Origin: Paenibacillaceae bacterium GAS479
GTDB taxonomy: Bacteria > Bacillota > Bacilli > Paenibacillales > Paenibacillaceae
Reading direction: 5' to 3'
Assembly: GCA_900105225.1 (NCBI GenBank)
Contig: LT629764.1
Coordinates: 1,417,501 to 1,481,500, forward strand
Length of the DNA: 64,000 nucleotides
Positions 43,428 to 52,106 of the stretch are shown here, piece after piece (position 1 is the stretch's first letter; every line of letters begins with the position of its first letter). Under the pieces are notes generated by a model. The model did no database searches, was not told the DNA's origin, and saw nothing but the letters and a program-made list of their open reading frames with translations. Position numbers and translations under genes: made by a program.

Positions 43428-45194
43428 ATGAGAATCTTGAAGTTAATCATCCCGGATAAATTCAAATATCGTCTGTTTGCAGCTGTTGTTGCTTTTATTT
43501 TAGTGCCCGTATTTCTCATTCAGTTTTACAACTATCAGCTGATCCAACGATCCATTTCCCAGGAATTCAGCGAAAAGGCCGCTAAACAGATGGGCGTCGT
43601 GAAAACAACGTTTATTAGCGAGGTTCAAAAGCTATTTCTCTATTATATTTATCTGGAGAAAGATCCGGGGACATATTGGGCGCTTACGGAGCCAACAGCT
43701 GTTAAGGAGTCGCTACGCGCCTCCATGTTATGGAGCTCCAATCGGCCGCCGTCTCAAGACTTGCCTCCCTTTGTAAATGTTACTCTAGCGGACCGACTTG
43801 GCCATATCTATGAGAGCAACGACCAAATTTTAGCCAATCCGGATTACGAGCTTTTTCTGCAAAATCCCGGTTTCGAAGGGCTATCTCCTTCCGAGGACAG
43901 CTATCGCTGGGTGGCCGGCGATACACTCTCACTGTTTGCCGTATTGACGGACAACGCAGATCAACAATTCGGTTATCTGCGGATAGATTTTGCCTATTCC
44001 AGTTGGTTTAGCGACATCGCGGACGATCTGCTGCTGCTTCAGAATTATGTCCTCCTCAATGCGGACAAACAGCCGCTTAACTCTTCCGAGTCGCTTCGCT
44101 TTATGAATGTAAACTTAGTTCGAGCTATGATTGACGATATTGACTCAAAGCCGTTCGTCCAACGGACCGATGAGCGACATTCCGCTATTTTAACCGCCAG
44201 CTCGATTTATAACTTTAACTGGTATATCGTATCTTCACTTCCGCTCAACACTTATTTGGGCAATATGAAGGAAATCCAATATAAAAATATAACGACGTTG
44301 CTGCTTTTATCGCTTATTTGCATCGCCATTACGTTTCTTATATCCAATGCCGTATCACGCCCGCTCGCCTTACTGCAGCGCAATATGGCAGGCTCCGCTT
44401 CAAAAGAGCTGCAAACCCGCGTTCCAGAGCGGCTGTTCAGAGGCGAGATGCTTGAGCTCGCTCAGACATACAACCAGATGATGGAGGATATTCAAGGTCT
44501 GGTTCATAAGCTCAAACTGGAGGAACGGCAGAAAGAAGCGCTGCATTATCAGATGTTGATGGTGCAAATGAATCCGCATTTCCTGCTCAACACGCTCAAT
44601 ACGATCAAATGGAACGCGCTCGACAAAAATGACAACGATACGGCGGAAATTTGCATCGCGCTTGGCAAGCTGCTAGAGACCAGCCTCAACTCCGACGTGG
44701 AGCTGATTTATCTCAAGCAAGAATTGGAGCTGCTTCAGGCTTACATCTATATTCAGAACTTCCGATTCGACGGCTTAGTGGAAGTTCATTTTCATATTCA
44801 GGAAGGAATCGAGCATGCGCTCATCCCGAAGCTAATCTCCCAGCCGCTTGTAGAAAATGCGTTGAAACACGCTTTTCCCGTCCTGAACGGCGAAGCCCAA
44901 ATCATCGTACGGGGATTTACCGAGCATCAGACGCTTATTCTCGAAATTGAAGATAACGGAATCGGCTTGAAGCAGGCAGAGCAAACGGCCCGTAAAGACA
45001 ACCGCAAAGGCATCGGACTAGACAATGTACGCCATCGGCTACAGCTGCTTTTCCGCAAGGAAGGTCAGCTCTGGCTGTCCAACACCGATTCCGGCAGCGG
45101 TACAATCGCCCGGATCTCGATTCCGCTGCTGGTATCCAATCCATATCAGTCAGAAGGTGATAAACATGTGGAAGATTCTTTTAGTGGAGGATGA
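43428..45194 (+). CDS. YesM-type membrane sensor histidine kinase
   Basis: A 588-aa kinase: an N-terminal helix (FAAVVAFILVPVFLIQF), a large extracellular Cache-like sensor (about 35-285), a second helix (ITTLLLLSLICIAITFLIS), HAMP, then the His_kinase box with MNPHFLLNTLNTIKW and a HATPase with DNGIGLK and GIGLDNVRHRL. GGAGGAAAG precedes the ATG. It overlaps yesN by 29 bases. YesM/YesN pairs sense extracellular oligosaccharides or their binding proteins and switch on transporter and hydrolase genes, which fits the neighbours. Confidence 0.93.
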   Translation: MRILKLIIPDKFKYRLFAAVVAFILVPVFLIQFYNYQLIQRSISQEFSEKAAKQMGVVKTTFISEVQKLFLYYIYLEKDPGTYWALTEPTAVKESLRASMLWSSNRPPSQDLPPFVNVTLADRLGHIYESNDQILANPDYELFLQNPGFEGLSPSEDSYRWVAGDTLSLFAVLTDNADQQFGYLRIDFAYSSWFSDIADDLLLLQNYVLLNADKQPLNSSESLRFMNVNLVRAMIDDIDSKPFVQRTDERHSAILTASSIYNFNWYIVSSLPLNTYLGNMKEIQYKNITTLLLLSLICIAITFLISNAVSRPLALLQRNMAGSASKELQTRVPERLFRGEMLELAQTYNQMMEDIQGLVHKLKLEERQKEALHYQMLMVQMNPHFLLNTLNTIKWNALDKNDNDTAEICIALGKLLETSLNSDVELIYLKQELELLQAYIYIQNFRFDGLVEVHFHIQEGIEHALIPKLISQPLVENALKHAFPVLNGEAQIIVRGFTEHQTLILEIEDNGIGLKQAEQTARKDNRKGIGLDNVRHRLQLLFRKEGQLWLSNTDSGSGTIARISIPLLVSNPYQSEGDKHVEDSFSGG

Positions 45195-46689
45195 AGTTTT
45201 TGTCCGCCGTAAGCTGCGCAAGTTAATTCAATGGGAAAAACATGGTTTTACGGTAGCTGGAGAAGCTTCGGACGGCGAAGAGGCGTTGGAACTCATCCAT
45301 CAAATCCAGCCAGAGCTTGTCATTACAGACATTATGATGCCGGGCATGGACGGTCTGGAGCTGCTGAGACAGGTGCGTAGCGAAGGAGTGAATTGTCGAT
45401 TCGTTATGCTGACCTGCATGGGAGAATTCGAATATGCGCGGAAAGCACTTGAGCTCGGAGCGAGCGGCTACGTGCTTAAACTGTCCATGAGCATCGCCGA
45501 GATGGAAGACATGCTGCATAAAACCGGTAAGGAAATTGAGCGCAGCACGCAGCAGGAACAGCTTGAGCGCATCCGAGCATTCGACCGTTATTACCTTCAG
45601 CTGCGGGAAAGCTTGCCTCTCTTGTCGGCGGATGGAACGGCTAGCTCGACATTGGCCCCGCCTGTTCCTCCTGCCGCCTTCGGCCGGGTATGTCTGTTGT
45701 CTGTCCTTCAATCGGAGGCCAAGCCGAACGCCGAAGCTCTGATCGCTTCCGGAGCGGTCTCGTCTTCGTCGAGAATTTGGCCGGGCGTATTGTCTGCCGA
45801 AGGCGTCACAACGCTGTTTTTTTGGTCCGACGCCGATCTGACGGTGAACCTACAGGCTTTGCCCGACCGCTCCCTGAGAGGAGTTTATAGCGATTCGGTT
45901 GCCCCTTCCCATCTGCAGGAGGAGTGGCCGCGGCTGCTCCTATTGGCCAATGAGCGATGGTACGAGGATACGGAGGGAATAGCGGAGACTTCAGCTGTTC
46001 TGGCACAAGTGGAGCATGAAGAATCTCCACTCTTCCGAGGGTTCGCTCCCTTTAACCCTTCATGGCGTATGGAAAAGGAGATCATCGCCGCATTCGAGCA
46101 GTTGCGTCCTCATGACACTGAAGCCGCCCTGTCCGCTTACTGGCGCGAAATGCGGAACAGCCGGGTACGAATTTCCCATGTCTGGCAGACGGCGCGCTCG
46201 CTCGACCGTATTTTCACGAATATAACCGGTGCCGCCGCAACCGGACTCCCCAGCTTCGATCCCGAAACGGCCCGCTCTCATGACGAGTTGCTCTCCCGGA
46301 TTGCTGAGCGGGCAACCGGACTGATCAGCCGCATGTCCGGCGGGGCTACCCGCCAAGGCATAAGCCATCCTGAGATCAATCGCATCCTGGATTATTTGGA
46401 GCGTCATTATGCGGACAATATTACACTGAAGGCAATGTCCCGCCTCGTATCGATGGATGAGCATTACCTAAGCCGACTGTTCAAGCAAAAAACCGGTGAA
46501 ACCTTCATCTGTTATCTGCAGAAGCTGCGAGTGAAAAAAGCGATGCTGCTGCTTAAAGAAACCGGCCAGCCGATCAGCGAGATCGGACGAAGCGTCGGCT
46601 TTCCGAATGACAATTATTTTGTGAAAACTTTCAAAAAATGGGGCGATGTCACGCCGGGACAGTACCGAAAAATGTCGCAGCAGGCTTAA
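45166..46689 (+). CDS. YesN-type response regulator with AraC DNA-binding domain
   Basis: A 507-aa regulator. The receiver (residues 1-120) has LLVEDEVFVRRKL, the phosphate acceptor in ELVITDIMMPGMDG, and the Lys in YVLKLSM. A long middle region of unknown fold (about 130-395) is followed by two AraC helix-turn-helices (ITLKAMSRLVSMDEHYLSRLFKQKTGETF and ISEIGRSVGFPNDNYFVKTFKKWGDVTPGQYR). ATG at 45166 has AGAAGGTG upstream. Probable activator of the importer operon and of the GH30, GH59 and DUF4832 genes. Confidence 0.93.
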   Translation: MWKILLVEDEVFVRRKLRKLIQWEKHGFTVAGEASDGEEALELIHQIQPELVITDIMMPGMDGLELLRQVRSEGVNCRFVMLTCMGEFEYARKALELGASGYVLKLSMSIAEMEDMLHKTGKEIERSTQQEQLERIRAFDRYYLQLRESLPLLSADGTASSTLAPPVPPAAFGRVCLLSVLQSEAKPNAEALIASGAVSSSSRIWPGVLSAEGVTTLFFWSDADLTVNLQALPDRSLRGVYSDSVAPSHLQEEWPRLLLLANERWYEDTEGIAETSAVLAQVEHEESPLFRGFAPFNPSWRMEKEIIAAFEQLRPHDTEAALSAYWREMRNSRVRISHVWQTARSLDRIFTNITGAAATGLPSFDPETARSHDELLSRIAERATGLISRMSGGATRQGISHPEINRILDYLERHYADNITLKAMSRLVSMDEHYLSRLFKQKTGETFICYLQKLRVKKAMLLLKETGQPISEIGRSVGFPNDNYFVKTFKKWGDVTPGQYRKMSQQA

Positions 46690-46693
46690 GTGC

Positions 46694-46727
46694 AACGAGC
46701 CATTCTCCGTGCGGAGAATGGCTCGTT
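46694..46727. terminator. Terminator after the YesN gene
   Basis: AACGAGCCATTCTCC-gtgc-GGAGAATGGCTCGTT is a perfect 15-bp hairpin. The T-run is short (ATCCTACTG). It separates yesN from the converging GH59 gene. Confidence 0.8.
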
Positions 46728-46818
46728 ATCCTACTGCAAAACCGATGAACTTGCTTTGTCACAAGCTCTCCAGAGCTCTCTAGAGCTTTCCAGAATCGTC
46801 TCGTTCAACGGAATTCGG

Positions 46819-48942
46819 CTAACGGTTAATAACAGAAATACTATTATATTGTGCGTAATTATAGCCGCTTCCCAGACCTACCATGCCTGAAGCATACGTG
46901 CTGTCGTTGAGCGATGCAACAAGTTGACCGTCAATGTAGCCCTTAATATCCGTACCACTGAAGCTTAATTTTAAATGATGCCAAGTATTTGCTGAAAAAG
47001 GTACATTTCCTGAAGCCAGGATGGTATCGGAATTTTTTAACGGGTCTGCAATCCGCAAGCTCCACTCTCCAGTCTGATCCACCTGCAGCTTGTAGCCAGT
47101 GATCAATGTATCATTGATCCATTGACGTGGCTTGGTGCCAACGCGCCCAATAATGGATACCGTTCCGGACATTTCATTCCCGTACATATCTGTTCCGGAA
47201 TCTTCAATTAACACTTCCGAACTGAAGTCATAATCAGTCCAATCGAGGTCGCCCAGCTGAGTATGTGTACCATATCGGATACGAGGGGTCATCCAAGCAT
47301 CCCACTGCTTCATTGGACCTGCAACAACCTGGCGCAAAGCTTTGCCGCCGCTGTCAAACTTTTCGGCAACCTCGAACACACCTTCAACATCTGATGTATA
47401 CTTCGGCGTTTCTCCTACATCGTAGCTTTCAAAATCATCATAATAATTTTTAGGGAACGATTGAGATACCGGGATTGGATGATCAGATAAACCTTTTTGC
47501 TGCCCCGTCGTTGTTGTCATTGAATAGATCGAATTCGGCTCAAGGTTAATCGAATACGAATTATTTGATGGAGTAATATCAGACTGTTGGATAAATTGTT
47601 GCTCAGCATTTGATTTCCACACATGAACCGTGTCAGTCGATAAGCCGCCTGTCAGATTGAATGTCATCTCCTCCGCAGAGCTGCAAGTTACCACAATAAT
47701 ACTGTAATTGTCACCGCCATCCGGCTGCTTCAAAGTTACGTAAGAAGTTCCTCCTGCCGTGATACCGCACCCGCTGTCAACATATTTCCAGCCCGGCTGA
47801 GCAAATTGATTCGTATGCGCGGCGGCCCAAATCCCAGGCATAACGCTGTAATTACCTGACCATGGTTCGTCGGCTACCATGACACCTGTTTTTGGAAACG
47901 ACAAATTGGGATAGGATGACGCGATCATATGCCAAACATTTGTTTTGGTGACCTTGGCGTTAATATAATTGTTATTCATGATCTTAGCCAAATCCAGGGC
48001 GCCCTTCTGGTTGTCAGCGCTTTCCCAATTACCGCTTCCTGTCCAGCCTTCGCTCTCCCATAACGTCAAACCAGAGTTTTGAGCGGTTTCCGCAGAAGTG
48101 CTCTTCACATAGTGATAGCCAATGACGGATACAGCATTTTTCAGCGCGGGATCGGCTAAAACCTCATCAATGAAAGCCCAGGGCGATCTAGGGTTATAGG
48201 GTTCATTTTCTCTGCCGCCGATGTCAGGAGCGACAATTTTCACATGCTGTAATCCATTTCGATCAAGCGTAGGTCTCAAAATATGGACGATGTAGTTCCT
48301 CAAATAAGAAGGACTGTTTGGGTCACTAGGGTTCACTAAATCAAGCCCTACAAAGCTCTCATTTTGATTGCCTGCAACATAGTCGACATCCAAGCCCCAA
48401 ACTCTCTTGGCTCCCTTAATATAGCTCACCAAATAGTCCGCATTGTCCTGAGAATACATAGCATACTTGCTGTTGGCGTTTTTATAGTAGTTGTTATTGT
48501 CATTGCCGATATTGCTGCTGAAGTCGTTAATCCACCCCGGGGCTCCCCACTGCAAAATATCAAGTTTGATATCCCGATTCCGCTTCTTCGCTTCACTCAT
48601 TAACCAAAGCTCGTAGCCGCGATGCATATTCGGATTGTCGAGCTCCTCCCTCGTTCTCGCATGGGTTGGCTCCGTCCCAGTGGTGGAAAAGACATCTCCG
48701 CCTACCTCGACTTTTAAATGGGTATAACCCGCCCCATAATTGGGCTTGAACAGATAATCCAGAATGTCGCTACGATAAGGCTCGGGATAATCAATCAACA
48801 GACGTGTATTTCCACCTCCGCCACTAACTACACCTTCTCCTTCAAAAATTCTTCCCGTTCCGTTGCCAGCAATGGTTACGGAAGTCGTAGCTGCGGAAAC
48901 TAAGGCTGAGTCGCTTACCCTATTATCAGAAAACATGGTCAC
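46819..48942 (-). CDS. GH59 galactosidase (galactocerebrosidase family)
   Basis: About 707 aa. The whole N-terminal region follows GH59: GRIFEGEGVVSGGGGNTRLLID, DYPEPYRSDILDYLFKPN, LKVEVGGD, GTEPTHART, GYELWLMSEAKKRN. The acid/base Glu lies in GNQNESF (near 195) and the nucleophile in LWESEGW (near 298). A beta-sandwich lectin-like domain closes the protein (DDFESY to the end). No signal peptide is visible, odd for a bacterial GH59 beside secreted enzymes. The start is uncertain: GTG 48942 and ATG 48936 both follow AGAGAGGG at long spacing. Expected to remove beta-galactose; no sphingolipid role is implied. Confidence 0.9.
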   Translation of the reverse strand: MTMFSDNRVSDSALVSAATTSVTIAGNGTGRIFEGEGVVSGGGGNTRLLIDYPEPYRSDILDYLFKPNYGAGYTHLKVEVGGDVFSTTGTEPTHARTREELDNPNMHRGYELWLMSEAKKRNRDIKLDILQWGAPGWINDFSSNIGNDNNNYYKNANSKYAMYSQDNADYLVSYIKGAKRVWGLDVDYVAGNQNESFVGLDLVNPSDPNSPSYLRNYIVHILRPTLDRNGLQHVKIVAPDIGGRENEPYNPRSPWAFIDEVLADPALKNAVSVIGYHYVKSTSAETAQNSGLTLWESEGWTGSGNWESADNQKGALDLAKIMNNNYINAKVTKTNVWHMIASSYPNLSFPKTGVMVADEPWSGNYSVMPGIWAAAHTNQFAQPGWKYVDSGCGITAGGTSYVTLKQPDGGDNYSIIVVTCSSAEEMTFNLTGGLSTDTVHVWKSNAEQQFIQQSDITPSNNSYSINLEPNSIYSMTTTTGQQKGLSDHPIPVSQSFPKNYYDDFESYDVGETPKYTSDVEGVFEVAEKFDSGGKALRQVVAGPMKQWDAWMTPRIRYGTHTQLGDLDWTDYDFSSEVLIEDSGTDMYGNEMSGTVSIIGRVGTKPRQWINDTLITGYKLQVDQTGEWSLRIADPLKNSDTILASGNVPFSANTWHHLKLSFSGTDIKGYIDGQLVASLNDSTYASGMVGLGSGYNYAQYNSISVINR

Positions 48943-49009
48943 GATAAAATACACCCTCTCTATAGAAGAGCTATTCAAAGCATAACACCAAGAATTTCTG
49001 GTTAGTAGG

Positions 49010-49026
49010 AATAGGTTTAACCTATT
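49010..49026. promoter_or_regulatory. Palindrome upstream of the GH59 gene
   Basis: AATAGGT-TTA-ACCTATT is a perfect 7+3+7 palindrome about 70 bases before the GH59 start. Possible operator; binding protein unknown. Confidence 0.35.
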
Positions 49027-49078
49027 TATGTAACAAATTTGTCTTTTTCAAATTGATGATATTTTTGTCCAAAATAAA

Positions 49079-49152
49079 AAATCCCCCTCCGGCCAACAGT
49101 GCGGAATTCATGGAATCATGAACTCTTTTTTCACTGTCTGCCGGTAGGGGAT
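49079..49152 (-). terminator. Terminator after the first DUF4832 gene
   Basis: CCCCCTCCGGC-CAACAGTG pairs with CACTGT-CTGCCGGTAGGGG around a loop holding GAATTCATGGAATCATGAACTC. On the minus strand the stem is followed by ATTTTTTATTTT. Confidence 0.8.
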
Positions 49153-49178
49153 AAAATCAAATCGAGTTTAACTCAACG

Positions 49179-51716
49179 TTATTTAGTTATATTGCCGAGC
49201 TTGAATGTGCCATTCTGGTGTTTGCCCTCATTGGCGAAGTCCACTCCAGGCAAACTCGTTTCTGGGTTCATGATTCCAACATAAACTTCGTAGGAATTTC
49301 CAGATGGAAGATGCTCAACCGGAAGGGTAACATCAACTTTATGGGTTCCCGTTTTCCACGTTGTAAGATCGGCGTTGGTTGCCGTTCTCGAAACGAGATT
49401 CTTGCCGTAGTAAACAAAAACTTCAAGCTTCCAATTGAATGGGAAATGCTGCATGCCTTTATTCTCGATGGTGAGGTTAACCGGCAACGAGCCACCCGTA
49501 ACAAGCGAAGGATACGTGGCTTGTTTCAAAACAAAATGATAGCCCATTTTTTTCTTTAACGTATCCATATTCGCTTGCAGACTATTACCAACAGGCAATG
49601 CGGCAGGCGAGTTAGGGCCGAGCCAGCTTATTTTACTCATCTCGGTTTGACGCAATGTCTCATCAAAACCACTGCCTGATGTCAAAGAAGCCTTCATCCC
49701 GAATTCGCCGCTATAAAATTCTCCGGCGGAAATGCGGCTATCCCAGAAATTAGGATTGCCAGGCTGCTTTTGTCCAAGATCGTCCCAATAGCCGTTTTGC
49801 GTTCCTGTATACCATCCCCAGTCAGCATCAAAACTAGCCTTATCACCAAACACATCATTGAACATTCCGAGCTTCATGCCTTTGTTATTGTTCGTAGCCA
49901 GCTCAACGCTGCGGCGGATCAATACCTGTATTTTATCTTCTTTGCCAGCGAAGGCATCGAGATACTGCTGAACGTATTGGTTTGAAACTTCAAATGTAGG
50001 GAAAACTCCCGTATAGTTCTTTACACCACTTGGTCCATTATAAGGCCAGGTGTGGAATTCGCCCCAATGCCCAAGGGAACCGATTTGGACGAAAGCAACA
50101 GGACGTTCGTTCGTATAGTAGCGGTTTGCAATAGCTTCAAGGAGCAGCTTATGGCCCTGAATTACCGAAGGAGCGCTGTAGTTAGGAGAAAAGCCCGTAT
50201 TGTTTCCGGCTCCCATACCGCCTGTTGTATCGCTATAAGCCGTTCCCGGTGATTGGCCAGCAGCGACAATTTCGTTATAAAGCCAGTCTGGAATATCACG
50301 ATGTGCTTGGCCCGTCGGGTTATCCATAATAAGCCTGAACACAACTTTTACGCCTTTGCTTTTCCAGTAAGCAAAATTGTTCGTTTTTTCGATGGCCTCA
50401 AAATTATAATTGCCTTTTGTCGGCTCAAGCTCTTTCCAGGTTACGCCTGCGTAAACCAGCTTGACTGGCTGCGAATAGGACGTTGTCTTAGCAGAAGGCG
50501 CCCAGCCTTTAAACGGATTGTTCAAAGGGCTGTCCATTTCTACAAGATTGTTAGTAACCGTAGTTGGTGTGACCGATTTGGACGCCTCGGCTTCCGTAAC
50601 CAAGAGATGAGAAGGAGTCGGGAGAATGTCTGAAGGTAATCTCTCCAGCTCTGCAACGTTATCATAACCAACTTTTACTTTTGATCCCATTGTGCTATTT
50701 AAAGCAGACAAAAGAATGGAAGCCTCCAGCACAGAAGAGCCTTGGGAGAATTTGTGATCAACCGTAACTTTAGTCCATTTTGGCGTATTATTTGTCATGC
50801 CTTCGTATTTAAACAGGGAGCCATTTTCAATTTTCCAATCAGCCTTCAAATTCCATCTGCGTACATTAAACCCGTTTGACGGATTGTTATCGGCATCCAG
50901 CCAAACAGTACCTTTGTTCACATTTTTGTTGCTGTTTAGGAGCAGGTACAGATTCGTTTCGTCATTCGTTATTTTCAGGGTAGGGCTGCTGGCTCCCCCA
51001 TTAGTAGCAGCTATTTTCACTTCGCTCCAGTCACTTCCATTGCCATCTACAGTGATTTTGCCTGCTGGCTTATCAACTTCAGGAGCTGTGACTACTGGAG
51101 ATGGAGTTGTCGCTACTGGAGCTGTCGCTTCGCCAGTCATAACATAGGCAGGAAGCGTACCATTCGCCGCAGGCAGCCTATTTATTTCCGATCTGTTGTC
51201 AATATAACCTAGTTTGAGCGTGCTTCCAACGTTCATCTTCAAGGTGGACAAAGGAATGAGCGCTTCCACAGCAGAACCGCTGCGGGACATTTGCTTGGAA
51301 TCAAGAGTTGTTTTTAAGTCCCAGCTCCACGAAGTACCATCTCCGGAGTAGCTATATAGAGTGTTGTTTTCAAGCATCCACTCGACGCCGTTGGCTCCCC
51401 AGCCGGATGCCTTGTAACCGGTCGCCGGATTATTGTCTGTGTCTAGCCAGAAGCTGCCTGTTACCGTGCTCAGACCCGCGCCTTCAACGAAGAGATACAG
51501 GTTTGTTCCATCATTCGTTGCTTTTAAGCTCTTAGCCGTTCCTGTGTTAGTTACAAGCGAATTTATTCCGCTCCAGTCATTTGCACTGCCATCTACCGTA
51601 ACAGCAGCCGCTTCCGCTTTATATAAGCTTCCTATCGGTGGAAACAACGAAATCACCATAGCAATAATTAAAAACAGAACGACGAACAACTTATTTGCCT
51701 TAATTGAACTGTTCAA
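49179..51716 (-). CDS. Large secreted DUF4832-type protein with two carbohydrate-binding-like modules
   Basis: An 845-aa secreted protein. A signal peptide ends near KAEA (residue 36). Two related modules of about 165 aa follow (ITVDG..DWSGINSL, WLDTDNNPATGYKASGWGANGVEWMLENNTLY; second copy from about 215 starting ITVDGNGSDWSEV). Then a TIM-barrel-like region (about 405-720: LNNPFKGWAPSAK, VTWKELEPTKGNYNF, QIGSLGHWGEFHTW) and a DUF4832-like end with an immunoglobulin-like domain. The GEFHTW and FNDVFGD elements resemble glycosidase active sites, but activity is unproved. TTG start after AGGAGGG. Paralogue of the next gene. Confidence 0.75.
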   Translation of the reverse strand: MNSSIKANKLFVVLFLIIAMVISLFPPIGSLYKAEAAAVTVDGSANDWSGINSLVTNTGTAKSLKATNDGTNLYLFVEGAGLSTVTGSFWLDTDNNPATGYKASGWGANGVEWMLENNTLYSYSGDGTSWSWDLKTTLDSKQMSRSGSAVEALIPLSTLKMNVGSTLKLGYIDNRSEINRLPAANGTLPAYVMTGEATAPVATTPSPVVTAPEVDKPAGKITVDGNGSDWSEVKIAATNGGASSPTLKITNDETNLYLLLNSNKNVNKGTVWLDADNNPSNGFNVRRWNLKADWKIENGSLFKYEGMTNNTPKWTKVTVDHKFSQGSSVLEASILLSALNSTMGSKVKVGYDNVAELERLPSDILPTPSHLLVTEAEASKSVTPTTVTNNLVEMDSPLNNPFKGWAPSAKTTSYSQPVKLVYAGVTWKELEPTKGNYNFEAIEKTNNFAYWKSKGVKVVFRLIMDNPTGQAHRDIPDWLYNEIVAAGQSPGTAYSDTTGGMGAGNNTGFSPNYSAPSVIQGHKLLLEAIANRYYTNERPVAFVQIGSLGHWGEFHTWPYNGPSGVKNYTGVFPTFEVSNQYVQQYLDAFAGKEDKIQVLIRRSVELATNNNKGMKLGMFNDVFGDKASFDADWGWYTGTQNGYWDDLGQKQPGNPNFWDSRISAGEFYSGEFGMKASLTSGSGFDETLRQTEMSKISWLGPNSPAALPVGNSLQANMDTLKKKMGYHFVLKQATYPSLVTGGSLPVNLTIENKGMQHFPFNWKLEVFVYYGKNLVSRTATNADLTTWKTGTHKVDVTLPVEHLPSGNSYEVYVGIMNPETSLPGVDFANEGKHQNGTFKLGNITK

Positions 51717-52018
51717 AAAGACCCTCCTAGAAATTTGTTCTTTTAATTAATACCAAATTCATTAATTCAAGCTTAGAGTGTTATTTAACTCCTCCTTATT
51801 TTCCCTTGTATTATGAAATGGTTTTTCCATTCCCTTGATTACAATAGATTAAATATCATTAACTCACAATGAAATATTAATGGAAATTAATTTATTTGTA
51901 ATTATTATAATTAAATTAATCAATAATAATAGTACACAATTGATAATCAATATTATTATATAAAAGAAATGTTACGTCATTTAAATATTTTACAAGGAAA
52001 ATATTTAAGGGAGAATTA
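51717..52018. other. AT-rich intergenic stretch before the first DUF4832 gene
   Basis: About 300 bases of very AT-rich DNA, especially 51880-51975 where runs of A, T and ATTATTATA dominate. It should hold the promoter of the 51716 gene, but I see no clear boxes and no cre site. No gene. Confidence 0.5.
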
Positions 52019-52077
52019 AAAATGCACCCCCTAGAATTTCATTGGTTAAGTTCCAATGTCTATTCTAAGGGGTGCAG
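52019..52077 (-). terminator. Terminator after the second DUF4832 gene
   Basis: TGCACCCCCTAGAATTTCATTGG pairs with CCAATGTCTATTCTAAGGGGTGCA with small bulges. On the minus strand a TTTTTAATT run follows. Confidence 0.8.
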
Positions 52078-52106
52078 TTCAAAATCAAACCGAGTTTAAC
52101 TTGAAG

